This document shows positions 1-11,734 of a stretch of 64,000 nucleotides of DNA, piece after piece. Below the pieces are notes generated by a model that made no database searches, was not told the DNA's origin, and saw only the letters and a program-made list of their open reading frames with translations. The position numbers were made by a program, and so were the translations under genes. How positions within the stretch are numbered: position 1 is the first letter of the stretch; each line of letters begins with the position of its first letter. Location: NCBI RefSeq assembly GCF_037126465.1, contig NC_088201.1, forward strand, positions 22,924,550 to 22,988,549, given 5' to 3'. The DNA comes from Ornithodoros turicata. Lineage: Eukaryota > Arthropoda > Arachnida > Ixodida > Argasidae.

Positions 1-1721
1 ATCAGAACTATACCGTACTCTTTCTTGCCTCGGCACTAATTAGTGAACGTCGGTTCGGCTCGTGCATCGGTGCTTTTAGTACATGCCGCGCGTCCCACGC
101 CATGGAACAGTTCCGGCGAAGAACATAGTGCGACTACGAAGCGGACTGATGTCGCTGTCCGAAAGACGCGTCAGTAGAACATTTGTTATTACTGTTGTGG
201 GTTACAACTCAATAAATTGGTATGGAAAAATGCAGCAATGCGCGTCATGCCGCGCATGTACACAACAGTACGACCGGACCCGTTCCAAATCCACACACAC
301 ACGATAGACATGCGCGCGCTTCTACTGCTGTCTGATTGGATGCCGCCAATCTTTGCTTCCTGAGGATTCCATTGGTTGCCGCAAAAGACTGCTCTGTTTT
401 TTTTGCATTTTTCTTATAAACGGTAGCGCTGTGTGAACTAATTTTGCTTGCATTATACTAATTGTAACGCGGACTTCCTTTGAGAACGAGTTTTGGCATT
501 TTAGTGCCCCTTTAAGATTTCTATAATTTTATCTACGCACATGTTTCCCTACGGCGTGGTCTGCTGTCTTCCCACAACCAGTTCTACGTGCTGGCTACCG
601 AATTAAAATTTTAGCTTCGCCATTTAATTATTTAACCTGAGGATGTAATCATGAAACCGCCCGTGGTCGACGTGAACTACTAATAATTCACAAACGACAA
701 TACACAAAGCGTTTCCCATAACCCGATGTTGAATATTAATGAATACACATCGCCGTATAACTATCACCTGAAATCAGCAGCGCGAAACACCGGATGGATC
801 AGCCTCCCCGTCAAAAGATGGAGGCCTGCCGTCTCTCCTCAACTGTACACATCTTCACATCGCTCATGGCCATGGATACTTCGCGGTGTCAACACGGAAT
901 TTAACAAAAAGAATTCGCATGAACGGCAATATTATCTGAACAACTCTAATTAGAATATTCTAGTGAGGACTAGTGCCTTTCTTCGGGGCAACAGCTTTTT
1001 CCTTACTGCATATTTGATACTACCAGCGCTATCGGGCTAAAGCAGGCTGCAGCAACATAACCGGTGGGGGGCAAACACTTAATATACACGACATGACTGC
1101 ATGACTAGACACTTTGACTACTGTGTATGTACTAGCTAGACATTCAACCTATTCGAGTTTTCACGCTATGTGCCCTGCTACGCCACGATACATTATTTGC
1201 GGGATGGAAATCCTCAATGCGCAACCAGCAAAAATACAATACTGTATTGTCATTCTAATAACATTCCTGGGTCGGCCGAAGCCCGCGTGCTTAAAATAAC
1301 GTGCGTACTGTCGAACGGAAGTAGAACTATTTCTTATTTCGTACAAGGCTTTCTGTGCGTGACAACGGAAGCGTACCTTATTAGTTTCCTCTTATTTTTC
1401 TATTTTTTATTTTTTTATTTTATTTTTTTTGCTTCAATCGCAGAGAAGCATGACGTCTTATAATCAAGGGGAGAACAGCGACAGGGACGCACGCTTTATC
1501 GCATGATCTCTCTTTCAGGGTGATAAAGAAAAGGAGCTTGGTTTGCCGTATTCCCCGTTATGTGACCGAAACACGACGTTGATTGCGGAGTCACAAATTG
1601 GTACGTTGACGGTTCACTACCAGATTATTTTAAGGCATGAAATGTTCAGGGCACCCTGTACTCTTATAAGAGAACTTCACGGCCCTAGCCAACCATCATC
1701 CCGAATGACATCGTTCTCTCC
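1..1721. other. No gene recognised
   Basis: I read both strands and found only short chance frames, with no splice-bounded coding block, tRNA or clear transposon end. A pyrimidine-rich run lies at about 1,390-1,430. Confidence 0.5.
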
Positions 1722-1826
1722 TCTGATTTGTTGAAAACTGGAGGGGTACGCCTTTTTGTGATACTTCTGCAGTCTTGTTAAGTGTCGTGACAAAAAGGCG
1801 TACGCCCCACGCTTTCCACAAATCAG
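1722..1826. repeat. Imperfect hairpin (foldback) element
   Basis: The block starts CTGATTTGT and ends ACAAATCAG. It contains GTACGCCTTTTTGTG answered by CACAAAAAGGCGTACGC-type sequence, so it would fold into a stem of about 40 bp around a short loop. The same GGCGTACGCCTTTTTGTGGC core recurs at 2,644-2,663. Both copies also have a nearby 'cccgaatga…gttctctcctc' block, on opposite strands. This is a small non-autonomous inverted-repeat family; the superfamily is not assignable. Confidence 0.6.
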
Positions 1827-2619
1827 GAGTGATGACGGTATTATTCTGCGCAATGGTTAGCCTTTTGCGCGTTATGTGGTGAAGTTACGTTTTAAGGGTG
1901 TAGTTGACAGACCTTCAGAGTTATGAAAATACTTTCCATTCCTGTGCGCGATAGTGATTGCCTAATATGGTGCAGAGTACGCTTCATAGTATTGTGACTT
2001 TGTACTTAAGCCAATACACAAACACATACACACACACATACATTGGCTGATGATGAGGTGGACGATTCACAGTCAATAGGTGGTTCCAATATTCACAGTA
2101 AAACACAGTACTTCAACACCTTCTTTTTTTTTCAACTGTCGTGTTATGTGATGAAGGTTCTGTTCTTAAAGTGTACAAATTTCACCGTTGTTATTTTCGT
2201 TGAAAGATCGAACTCTGAAGTCACGTTGATAATAATTTCACAAACTGCACAGAACGCGCTTCATTATCGCCACGATTTCGGACATCAATAGTGAGAATTT
2301 GTGTTGTTATCGTAGAAAACGCACAGATTAATCGCCATAAAAAGAGACATCTCTGTTTCTGAACCGCTTCGTACGGCGATATCTTTTAGGCTTCATCGAT
2401 TTCATTTTGTACCCGACGATGGATGTGTGTGGAGACCTTTTGGACAAAGTCCTGCTTCAACTACAGAGGCCCTCTGAGGACAGGATATCCGAAGAAGATT
2501 TTGACAGTAAGTGCTCAAGTAAGTAGACAATTACATCGTCATACTGCATCGTTAAACTGTTGAGATAATTGGAGATGAAAATAAGTTTTTACCAACCGTC
2601 ATACAGAATTATGGCTTTC

Positions 2620-2770
2620 TCTTTCGTAATTTGTCGAAAATGAAAGGCGTACGCCTTTTTGTGGCAATTAACAAATATCCAAATTGCTACAAAGAGTCGT
2701 GCGCGCCGTTCTCTCCTCAAATAAGAAACGATAACTATCATTCGGGACAGCGGTTGGGGCACAGACCATG
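2620..2770 (-). repeat. Second, partial copy of the GGCGTACGCC hairpin family
   Basis: It carries the core AAAGGCGTACGCCTTTTTG near 2,643 and, further right, the reverse complement of the flanking block that lies left of the 1,722-1,826 hairpin. Only one arm is evident, so it is a decayed or half copy. Confidence 0.45.
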
Positions 2771-2929
2771 TTATCCGACGAAGTTCTGTTTTCATAGAGC
2801 ATGTTTTGGTGATTAGTAGGAGAGTCCTTTGCGGAATGAGTAGGGATAGGTAACTTTAAACACAGAGTCTGCGCAAGGCCCCTTTCCTGAAGGAAGCGGA
2901 CTAGTCTGCGAGACTTCGAGTATTTTTCG

Positions 2930-5148
2930 GTGTCCCTACCATGGTGGTTGCCTGGGAAAATGTTACTGATACTCAGCCTTGGGAAGTCCCTACGAATATG
3001 CTTCCCTGGGAAAATGTTACTGATGCTGAGCCTTGAGAAACCCCTAGCAACATGTTTCCCTGGGAAAATGTTACTGGTGCTGAGCCTTTGGAAGCCCCTA
3101 CCATGCGTTTTCCTGGGGGAATGCTGCTGATGCTCAGCCTTAGACAGCCCCTACCAGTGTGCTTCCCGGTGAAAATGTTACTGATACTGAACCTTGGGAA
3201 GTCGCTATCAATGTGGTTCCCTGGGGGAATATTACTGATGCTGAGCCTTGGAAAGTCCCTACCAATGTGCTTCCCTGAGGGAAAGTTACTGATGCTGAGC
3301 CTTGGGAAGTCCCTATCAATGTGTTTTCCTGGGGGAATGTTACTGATGCTGAGCCTTAAGTCCCTACCAATGTGCTTCCCTGGGGGAATGTTAGTGATGC
3401 TGAGCCTTGGGAAGTCCCTACCAATGTGCTTCCCTGGGGGAATGTTAGTGATGCTGAGCCTTGGGAAGTCCCTAGCAAAGTGTTTCCCTCGGAAAATGTC
3501 ACTGATGCTGAGCCTGGGGAAGTCCCTACCAATGTGTTTCCCTGAGGGAAAGTTACTGATGCTGAGTCTTGGGAAGTCCCTACCAATGTGCTTCCCTGGG
3601 GGAATGTTACTGATGCTGAGCCTTGGGAAGTCCCTACCAATGTGCTTCCCCGAGGGAAAGTTACTGATGCTGAGCCTTGGGAAGTCCCTATCAATGTGTT
3701 TTCCTGGGGTAATGTTACTGATGCTGAGCCTTAAGTCCCTACCAATGTGCTTCCCTGGGGGAATGTTAGTGATGCTGAGCCTTGGGAAGTCCCTAGCAAA
3801 GTGTTTCCCTCGGAAAATGTCACTGATGCTGAGCCTGGGGAAGTCCCTACCAATGTGTTTCCCTGAGGGAAAGTTACTGATGCTGAGTCTTGGGAAGTCC
3901 CTACCAATGTGCTTCCCTGGGGGAATGTTACTGATGCTGAGCCTTGGGAAGTCTCTACCAATGTGCTTGCCTGGGGGAATGTTACTGATGCTGAGCCTTG
4001 GGAAGTCCCCACCAATGTGCTTCCCTGGGCGAATGTTACTGATGCTGAACCTTGGGAAGTCCCTATCAATGTAGTTCCCTGGGGGAATGTTACTGATGCT
4101 GAGCCTTGGGAAGTCCCTACCAATGTGCTTCCCTGGGCGAATGTTACTGCTGCTGAGCCTTAGGAAGTCCCTACCAATGTGTTTCCCTGCGGGAATGTTA
4201 CTGGTGCTGAGCCTTGGGAAGTCCCTACCATGCGTTTTCCTGGGGGAATGTTACTGATGCTAAGCCATGGACAGCACCTACCAATGTGATTCCTGGTGAA
4301 AATGTTACTGACGCTGAGCCTGGGGAAATCCCTACCAATGTGCTTCCCTGAGGGAAAGTTACTGATGCTGAGTCTTGGGAAGTCCCTACCAATGTGCTTC
4401 CCTGGGGGAATGTTACTGATGCTGAGCCTTGGGAAGTCTCTACCAATGTGCTTGGATGGGGGAATGTTACTGATGCTGAACCTTGGGAAGTCCCTATCAA
4501 TGTAGTTCCCTGGGGGAATGTTACTGATGCTGAGCCTTGGGAAGTCCCTACCAATGTGGTTCCCTGGGCGAATGTTACTGCTGCTGAGCCTTAGGAAGTC
4601 CCTACCAATGTGTTTCCCTGCGGGAATGTTACTGATGCTGAGCCTTGGGAAGTCCCTACCAATGTGTTTCCCTGAGGGAATGTTACTGGTGCTGAGCCTT
4701 GGGAAGTCCCTACCATGCGTTTTCCTGGGGGAATGTTACTGATGCTGAGCCATGGACAACACCTACCAATGTGATTCCTGGTGAAAATGTTACTGACGCT
4801 GAGCCTGGGGAAATCCCTACCAATGTGCTTCCCTGGGGAAATGTTACTGATGCAGAGCCTTGGGAAATCCCTACCAATGTGTTTCCCTGAGGGAATGTTA
4901 CTGATGCCGAGCCTTGGGCAGTCCCTGTCAATGTGGTTCCCTGTGGGAATGTTACTGATGCTCATCCTTGGGAAGTCCCTACCAACGTGTTTGCTTGGGG
5001 AAATGTTACTGATGCTGAGCCTTGGAAAGTCCCTACCAACGTGTTTCCCTGGGGGAATGTTACGGATGCTGAGCTTTGGGAAATCCCTACCGATGTGCTT
5101 GCCTGGGGAAATGTTACTGATGCGGAGCGTTGGGAAGTCCCTACTAAC
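2930..5148 (+). repeat. 54-bp tandem repeat array, about 41 units, codon-length period
   Basis: The unit is about 54 bp, reading GATGCTGAGCCTTGGGAAG then a TCCCTACCAATGTGCTTCCC-type half and TGGGGGAATGTTACT. Because 54 is 18 codons, long frames open by periodicity on both strands. The hydrophilic plus frame has the 18-residue unit NVTDAEPWEVPTNVLPWG, with an N-V-T sequon and two Trp per unit. That frame is broken repeatedly by TGA (CCC TGA GGG) and by CCT TAG or TAA, so the array is not one intact exon. The other frames give hydrophobic MLLMLSLGKS-type or Ser/Thr-rich GTSQGSASVTF-type repeats. Higher-order blocks repeat, for example 3,360-3,560 against 3,730-3,860, so the array grew by block duplication. 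It is either a minisatellite or a decayed repeat-protein exon. Confidence 0.85.
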
Positions 5149-6104
5149 CGTGTATTCACACGAGTCAGTTTTCTGCAGGCTGACGCTCGGGCGGCGGGGA
5201 ACGTCACCGCTCTCTTGTGCCACGTGACCGGTGCTTTGCGCCGCGTCAATGTTTGCGAAGCGCGTTTGCTTTTTGTTTCATCAGAATTGTTGTGCATGTG
5301 TCCCATACAACGGCATTGACTGTACTGTGGCCAATTCTGAATTGGAACGCGAACGATGCTCGGCTTTCCCCCGAAACTGGTGCAACGACACACCAGCGCA
5401 GCAATTATGCTTCGGAACAATTATGCAATGCATAGATGGATGCCTACAATGCAGTGCTACATAGGATGTTTTTTTCTCTCCGTAAGGCGAACAGACAGGG
5501 AATACAAAGTATGAACTTTATAAACGCCGATATTTCTTTCGGTGGACAAACCTTGACTACACATAATCGTTCGCTTGTACCTTTCCAATACATGTATAAA
5601 AACAAAATTGGAAGCTGCTCTTCCTACCGGAAGGAAAATAAAAATTGAATTGATTTAATTTAATTAATTATTGCCTACCTGTAGCTCGATATCGCAGCGT
5701 CATCGTCAGTCGACCACTTGCCGTCACGCTATCGCGCATATTGGTGTTCACCTTCGAGATAGGCTTCATCTGTGGAAAATAAAATCAAATGTGTCAACGA
5801 CCATTCTCAAAATACTCCGACAGGCGTTCGGGTCGTCCACACGGCACGTCCAAACGTTCATTCCATGGCGCTTCTTCAGTATCCATTCTTTGGCCCATTT
5901 TTTCATGTGAATGCACTCTGCACCATCCACGAGCGCAAGTTTACTCTTTCATTGGTCCATCCTACGCTAGACAGACGTAAGCCCGAAAACGGAAACACAA
6001 GGGATCGGGAAACTGACGGCCGTTGGAAAACTGACTCATGTGAATGCTAGACGACGAGCGGGCGTCTTCAAATGCGTAGTGACCTGACTCGTGTGAATAC
6101 AGGA
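5149..6104. mobile_element. About 956-bp DNA transposon with TGTATTCACACGAGTCAG inverted ends
   Basis: Left end CGTGTATTCACACGAGTCAG and right end CTGACTCGTGTGAATACAGG are inverted copies. A third internal copy (CTGACTCATGTGAATGC) lies near 6,035. The element sits between TAAC at 5,145-5,148 and TAAC at 6,105-6,108, consistent with a 4-bp target duplication, though a 3-bp duplication cannot be excluded. It has no convincing coding frame, so it is non-autonomous. A poly-AT run lies near 5,650. A 4-bp duplication occurs in several superfamilies, so none is assigned. Confidence 0.6.
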
Positions 6105-6107
6105 TAA

Positions 6108-6318
6108 CAGTGGTTTATCCGGACCCCCCCTATACCCCCAAATGTTTGGCGACACCCCCTAACTTTTTGACCTCTGCACCACTTAGGGTGGGGGATTGCT
6201 ATCTCAGCTGTAATGACATGCCGGTAATGATACGTTGAGCCGGTGACGTAACTGTAATAATGACCCCCCTCCAGTTTTTTGCAACTCGCCCCAGCTTGGG
6301 ATTCTGCATGAACCACTG
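6108..6318. mobile_element. hAT-type MITE (CAGTGGTT…ends) inside the 54-bp array
   Basis: The left end CAGTGGTTTATCC and the inverted right end CAGTGGTTCATGC (read on the minus strand) are near-identical. CCTACTAA at 6,319-6,326 matches CCTACTAA at 5,140-5,147. That would be an 8-bp target duplication if the 956-bp element jumped into the left edge afterwards. The body is C-rich and non-coding. Confidence 0.65.
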
Positions 6319-6352
6319 CCTACTAACATGTTACCCTGGGAGGACGCAAACA
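6319..6352 (+). repeat. Displaced last unit of the 54-bp array
   Basis: Immediately right of the MITE the repeat resumes in phase: CCTACTAACATG then TTACCCTGGGAGG. In the N-V-T frame this reads P-T-N-M-L-P-W-E, continuing W-E-V-P-T-N from position 5,148, then runs into unique sequence to a TAG near 6,385. This confirms that everything between 5,149 and 6,318 is inserted DNA. Confidence 0.75.
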
Positions 6353-6575
6353 ACGCACTGATATGCCGAGCGATAACCGGAATCTAGTCCAATCAACCAA
6401 CCTTAGTGGACCCGTCACTAGCATCAGCTAAGGGATCACACAGTTTTTGGCAATTGTCAATATGATGAAATAAAAGAAAGAATCAGTAAACTATTATCTT
6501 AACTACTATATCGTACTATATACTACTATCAACTATCAAACAACTATCCACTTACTATCAACTTTGTGTTTACAG

Positions 6576-6800
6576 CGGAAAGCGGCAAAGTACGTCAGCG
6601 ATCACTGTCAGCAGTGCGCGTTGCTCGAGCACCGAGTATTTCGGCGACGAACAACGGTAATGAAGGCAGTAGCTCAGCTGGCAGCAGTGCACCACCGTCC
6701 CCACGGTCTGTGTATGCAGGCTCAGGAAGAGAGCTCAAGCAGCCTTGGCTCAAGTATTTGGAAGAGAACCGGAGCATGTGGCAAGAACGTGCAGCACAAG
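6576..6800 (+). CDS. Candidate internal or 3' exon, unrecognised protein
   Basis: An acceptor-like 'gtgtttacag' precedes an open frame. It reads a Ser/Ala/Gly-rich stretch (…NEGSSSAGSSAPPSPRS…) followed by KQPWLKYLEENRSMWQERAA. The block ends at CAAG followed by GCAAGT, a GC-type donor; without splicing there is a TGA at 6,806-6,808. A low-complexity linker followed by a charged, Trp-containing segment is more protein-like than its surroundings. No domain is recognised and neighbouring exons were not found. Confidence 0.3.
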
Positions 6801-6808
6801 GCAAGTGA

Positions 6809-9800
6809 CATTCGGATGGGTAACAGTAGATAGAGGGAAAAACCTCCAGCCGCGAGGCTTTTCCCTCTACCTCAGTAGCAAAGGATTTATAGCGTTATAC
6901 CATTACAGGTGGGCCCCCTCACGTGATATTATACGGATGTTATACGAATACTGTATATCGTTAAGCATTATCCTATACAGCCGGAATTACCTCGTTTAGA
7001 AACAGACCGAATCAAAAGCCTCGTGTTGAGGCTGTTGTTCTATTGAACGCTGTCGTCATCATTGGCAGTGTATTTAAAGTCTCGGAGGATTATGGCTCAC
7101 ACTTCTCTATAGGGTTCTTTAGCCCATAATCTCCAATGCCCAACGATGAGGTCTGTGTCCAGTAGGAGATGCGTCTGTTCCAATTAGCGGCGGCTCTCAA
7201 CATGAAGCTTTCGCTTCATACAACGTTCAATGAATCGCTGGATTTTTCACGTTTCGACATTCTTTAAAAGTAGTACTTTCAACATTCAGTTCTACATTTA
7301 GTACGTTTTTTCTTTTCTTTAAGTCATATACATTTAGAACAAGCATTGGGCTGAGTTAAACTATTTTCGCCACAAGAGAATTCCTCTAGAAACAAGTCCT
7401 CTTTGTTCGTTATTAGATGCCGAAGCCAGGAAGAAGGTTGCAGGTGAGAAAGACAACACAGAAACATCTGCAGGCCTTACGAAACGCCAAGCGCCGTCAA
7501 CGAGTTAAATTCATGCATTCGGCTGCAGCGGCCTCCTGAGCCCCTTCCGCTATCCAGTGTGCATTTTGGGCCCCCTTCCAGTGAAAAGAAGCATCCTCAA
7601 AAACCCTCGAATTGTTGTATATGTGGTGTATGTTCTTAGCTGGATGTACAGGAGTTCAGGTCGGTTCGTACGTAACCGCCCGGTCACTGTTCACAACAAT
7701 GTGCCTGACGCAGCGTTTTCAAGCTGAGATAGGTGTGAGATATGTTTGTGAGAAACCCAGTGATCACGCGTTTAAAGAAGCATGGAAGGCACCGCAAATT
7801 TTTTATATTTTTTTTATTTACTGCGTGATATGAACACACTTCCTTTACGGACTGTCACGCAAAATATTTCCTTTGGGAAGCGCCCATTTCCCGAGAAAAT
7901 CAGAATTGATAAGAATGCGAGCAGCCGCGGCGATCTCTCTTAGCTCCTTCTGGCGTGTTGTGACGTCAGATCAATCGAGCATTTTTATTGGCTGCCAAGA
8001 CTCGCTACACTTCAAACGCAGAATGGGCGGCGCCAAATACAACCAAAGAAAAAAAAGAAGAAGAAGACGCGCGCCCCACTATAAGGGTGGTTGGCGTGAC
8101 GTCGCAGACTGGCAACCAAGAGAGGGAGCTTTTCTGACCCGTGAGATTGCAAGCTCTCTTGCGCACCAGGATTGCGCGGTGCACTCGTACTCTTAGTGCG
8201 AATAGGTGTCCCAGAGCTTGTAGTCCTGATTCCTCGTCCTCCTGACATTTTTTTTCCTTGGAGCCCTTCCATGCTCCTTTAACAGGGATGGTTCAGCGGA
8301 GTTATACACGAAGATCATATCAAGCTTGTGAATTCGTTACGAACACGATACACACAGAACTTATTGTAACATGAAAGGCTGATTTAATACGTGTTGCTGA
8401 TTGCGGTGTTTTATTGAGAGAAGATACGTGGAACAGTGGCTCATGCGTGGCTTCACCATCCGTTATGATTTTTGCTGGTCTTCCTGCGCATTTTACATGG
8501 CAAACACAGCTGCACCCTTCTTGATGTATGATCATATGCAACTCTAGCCTACAGGGATTTCTGTTCAGCCACGAAACGCGTGACGGCACATGCACGGACA
8601 TTTTGGAAAGAAATTTTTAAAACGCCGCCGCTTTGTAACGATGCGATGGGGACACCGCGTATACAACTTCTTTGTGCGCTGCACAAATAAATATTTTCCT
8701 ACGAAATGTATAGAGCTTAGACACCTCCCATGGTGTACATCTGTTAACTTTATAGATATCGCGTTTAAGGTGACGCTGTCCACCGTGATAGAAAAGCTGC
8801 ACCGGGTATATCAAAGTGGCTGCGGTCAGCCCCGCTCGTCATAAATATTAATATCTTCCCAGCAATGTGCTAATACCCGTGCAGAAATATCACCTGGACC
8901 AATTTTCGAGGGAGTAGTATTCGAAGCCGTTGGGAGCGCAAGTGGGCGGCTACTGCGTAAAAAAAATAAAAATCAGAAAACCTTGTTGTTCTACTGAGTC
9001 AAGAAAGCGCACCTGTTAGTAACGCCACTCTCGCTACAGCACATTTGCGTCTTACTCTTTAAGTCCTACAGTTGTGTACTCCGCCAGAAATTACGAGAGC
9101 TCGTGTGGTCAGAATACTACATTTTCTCTTAGTGTAGGCAGTCACGTTTCAAAATGGGAAGTCATACAAGTGACAAACTTTATGCCAAATCCAAGTAAAC
9201 AAAGTCGAGAGGCATAAACAGATCCAATTATTTGGCGTTCGACCACCCCGAATGTGACGTTTGATACAGGTTACCGCCACGAGTGGAAATCGATGCATCT
9301 AAAAAGGAAAAACAAGCGTACATCGGCACTGGATGGTGTTATTTCTGCTCGTTTTTGTTTGTTTGTTTTACTTTTACTTCTTCTTTTTATCGAGGAAGTC
9401 ACATGCTGCGTACCGAACCAGTGCTGCTGTGGCACGCGTGTAGATACTACTAAGTGAGTCATTCATTTCATTGCAGGGGAGTTTCGACGATCTTGTATTA
9501 GCGTGCTTACACAGAACTCCGTTCTGTAGGACATATTATAAAAAAAAAAAAAGAAAAACGAAGCGTATCAGTAAGCATTACTGAAGGTAAGAGAGTCTGG
9601 AAGTCTCTCTGGAGCCTGGACGTCCATTTAGAGGGCCACTGTATTAGCTTTCCGCCTCCAATTCCCGCACCTTACTTAGCAAGTCGGCACAAAGCTCGCA
9701 CTTGTTACTTGATTTGATTTGTTATTTGTTGAGAACGAGAGGTGCAATGTCGCCTTCATTTGACACCTGTGCAAACTGCTACCGTTCTGACACAATTTGC

Positions 9801-11430
9801 ACAGGGGTAATTTCGAGGGGCAACATCCTACACATTGGCTGTCCCCGAGTGTTTTATGCACCAAGGTTCTGTTTTAAGAGTGTACACTCTTAAAGCAGAA
9901 GCTCATAACCTGCCAAGAGCCAAACATCATTCAGGGTTCTGAGGAGGAGTAGGAAGTATCGGTTTATTTACAAACATTGGAGCTGCTGGGTGACACCCAT
10001 CAGATCAGGGTTCTGAGTCGGCCTGAGCAAGTTAACGACAGCTATACTTACGTGTCTTTAGCTCTCGCCACTATCGTAAATGAAAACAACCGCGTCATTT
10101 GATGAGGACGCGAGGTTTTACACGAACTGCGCAAGTTAATACGTGGCCTCGCACTGAAACTTCCCTACATAGTGAAGGCTAGGCTAATATACAGCACGCC
10201 TTCTTGAGATTAATGTTATTGTGAAACTGTATAGAAAAACTACCACCTTCAAAGGTTACCTTGTTATCTTTGCATTGCGAAAACACTGTGTTTGATACAA
10301 CACGTGCAGTTGATACTGTTTTCCCCTTCTCTAAAGTGAAATTCCGAGTTGTTGAATGGCTGAGAAACATTCCACGCCACATAGTGTGCCAAAATCAAAG
10401 ACGCTTTGGCAAAACGGGTTATATCAACGGAAGCTGCAGAAGCAGTAAACCTAAAGTTGTTCTGACATACGTAAGAACAAATTGTTGCTATATTGCAGAT
10501 TTTATGGAGCGCGTGCCGCATGCTTTTTTGGGTGACGCTTACCAACGAGTGAGAAGTCGAGTGAAATGTTCCGTTAACCTAAAATTCTGAGCTGAAAATC
10601 GTGCAAAGCACAGGCGAGAAAAACGGGGGCGCTTGATACGTTCTCAAGCGTGAAGCGCTTCAATGCACTGTATCTGGACGTTTGTAGTGTGAAGATCGGA
10701 CGGTGGAAAAAATCTAGCGACCTGGTTGGACAAGGAAGCCTCGACTGTCCAGATATCAGCGGCTCACCTATAAGACTGCACTTGTGCACTTTCGTTTTGT
10801 TTCTCTGTCTATTTGTATAAAACGTACGACTTCGTCGAGATCTTATTTCCCACGATAGGAAACACCCCTGAAAACTTCAAAGGCTGTGTATTCCCACATG
10901 CGTTGGGCTAGTACATAAACGTATCCACAGAGTCCCTTTTTAGAACAGCAGCTTCGAAGGGTGTTTTCATTGCGAGGATTTGGCATGAATGTTTGTAGGC
11001 ACAGGTGAGCCATATGTGCAGTAGTATATGTGTTTCTGCGAGACAGTTGGACATTTGCCAGGAGCGTCACAGTTTGGAAACGAAATATTCGAGCTCAGTT
11101 GATGAATACGCAACACGGCGATTCCCTTAAGATGCACTCAAAAATATGTCTACACGTAATAGTGCAAAACTTCTGTCGCATATTCATCGAGGTCATGTCA
11201 TCCCATAAAAACATTGCGTGAACACCGGAAATGACGAGTATATAAACTAATCGTATATCTTCTCAGTTATAGCCGTGCTGAAAGAACACTCGCTCGCGAG
11301 AAGGCTCCAGGTATTTTTCTATTTTTGGCAGATGCTTTGAGAGATTTGGGGAAACGTCCCTCTCTCAAATGCCGGTGCATCATAATCTTGGGATTCTGAC
11401 AAAAATCAGTGCATTTGTGCGAGTGAATCA
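6809..11430. other. Long stretch with no recognised gene
   Basis: Only short frames are present. One is described separately at 7,417. Simple runs occur at 8,045-8,070 and 9,539-9,555. No transposon ends with target duplications were found. Confidence 0.45.
7417..7539 (+). CDS. Possible 40-residue basic ORF or first exon
   Basis: The frame starts MPKPGRRLQVRKTTQKH and is Arg/Lys-rich, ending …HSAAAAS then TGA. A donor-like CAG/GTGAGA lies after codon 9, so this could instead be a short first exon. No family is recognised and chance is quite possible. Confidence 0.15.
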   Translation: MPKPGRRLQVRKTTQKHLQALRNAKRRQRVKFMHSAAAAS

Positions 11431-11734
11431 TTAGTGAATCGTTTTCAACCAAGCGGTTCGCGAACGGTTTCGTGGAAGGCCAGTGAGAAGGGGGACCGAC
11501 TCAGAATGGAATCCTGTCACTGAGCAGCGGCAAAACCGTTCGCGAACCGTTTGAGTGAGAACGATTCACTAAAACTCCCTATTAGCGCATTTTAGTGAAT
11601 TATTTTCACTCAAACAGTTCACGAACGGTTTGGCGGATGACCAATGATAAGGGGAAGTGGCTCGGAACGTAATCACCTGATTGGGTCGTGGCAAAACCGT
11701 TCGCGAACCGTTCGAGTGAAAACGATTCAATAAA
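11431..11734. mobile_element. Two tandem MITE copies with AGTGAATCGTTTTCACTC ends
   Basis: Copy 1 is about 11,431-11,574 and copy 2 about 11,591-11,734. Each is a near-palindrome: AGTGAATCGTTTTCA, then GGTTCGCGAACGGTTT on the left, and AAACCGTTCGCGAACCGTT then a GAACGATTCACT-type end on the right. A short unrelated core separates the arms. AACTCCCTA follows each copy. The head-to-tail arrangement suggests insertion beside an existing copy or duplication after insertion. Confidence 0.7.

Noticed and set aside
3052..4163. 340-codon and shorter open frames across the 54-bp array on both strands
   Set aside because: They are open because the period is a multiple of three. The same DNA is open in several frames at once, and none has a start, splice or domain context.
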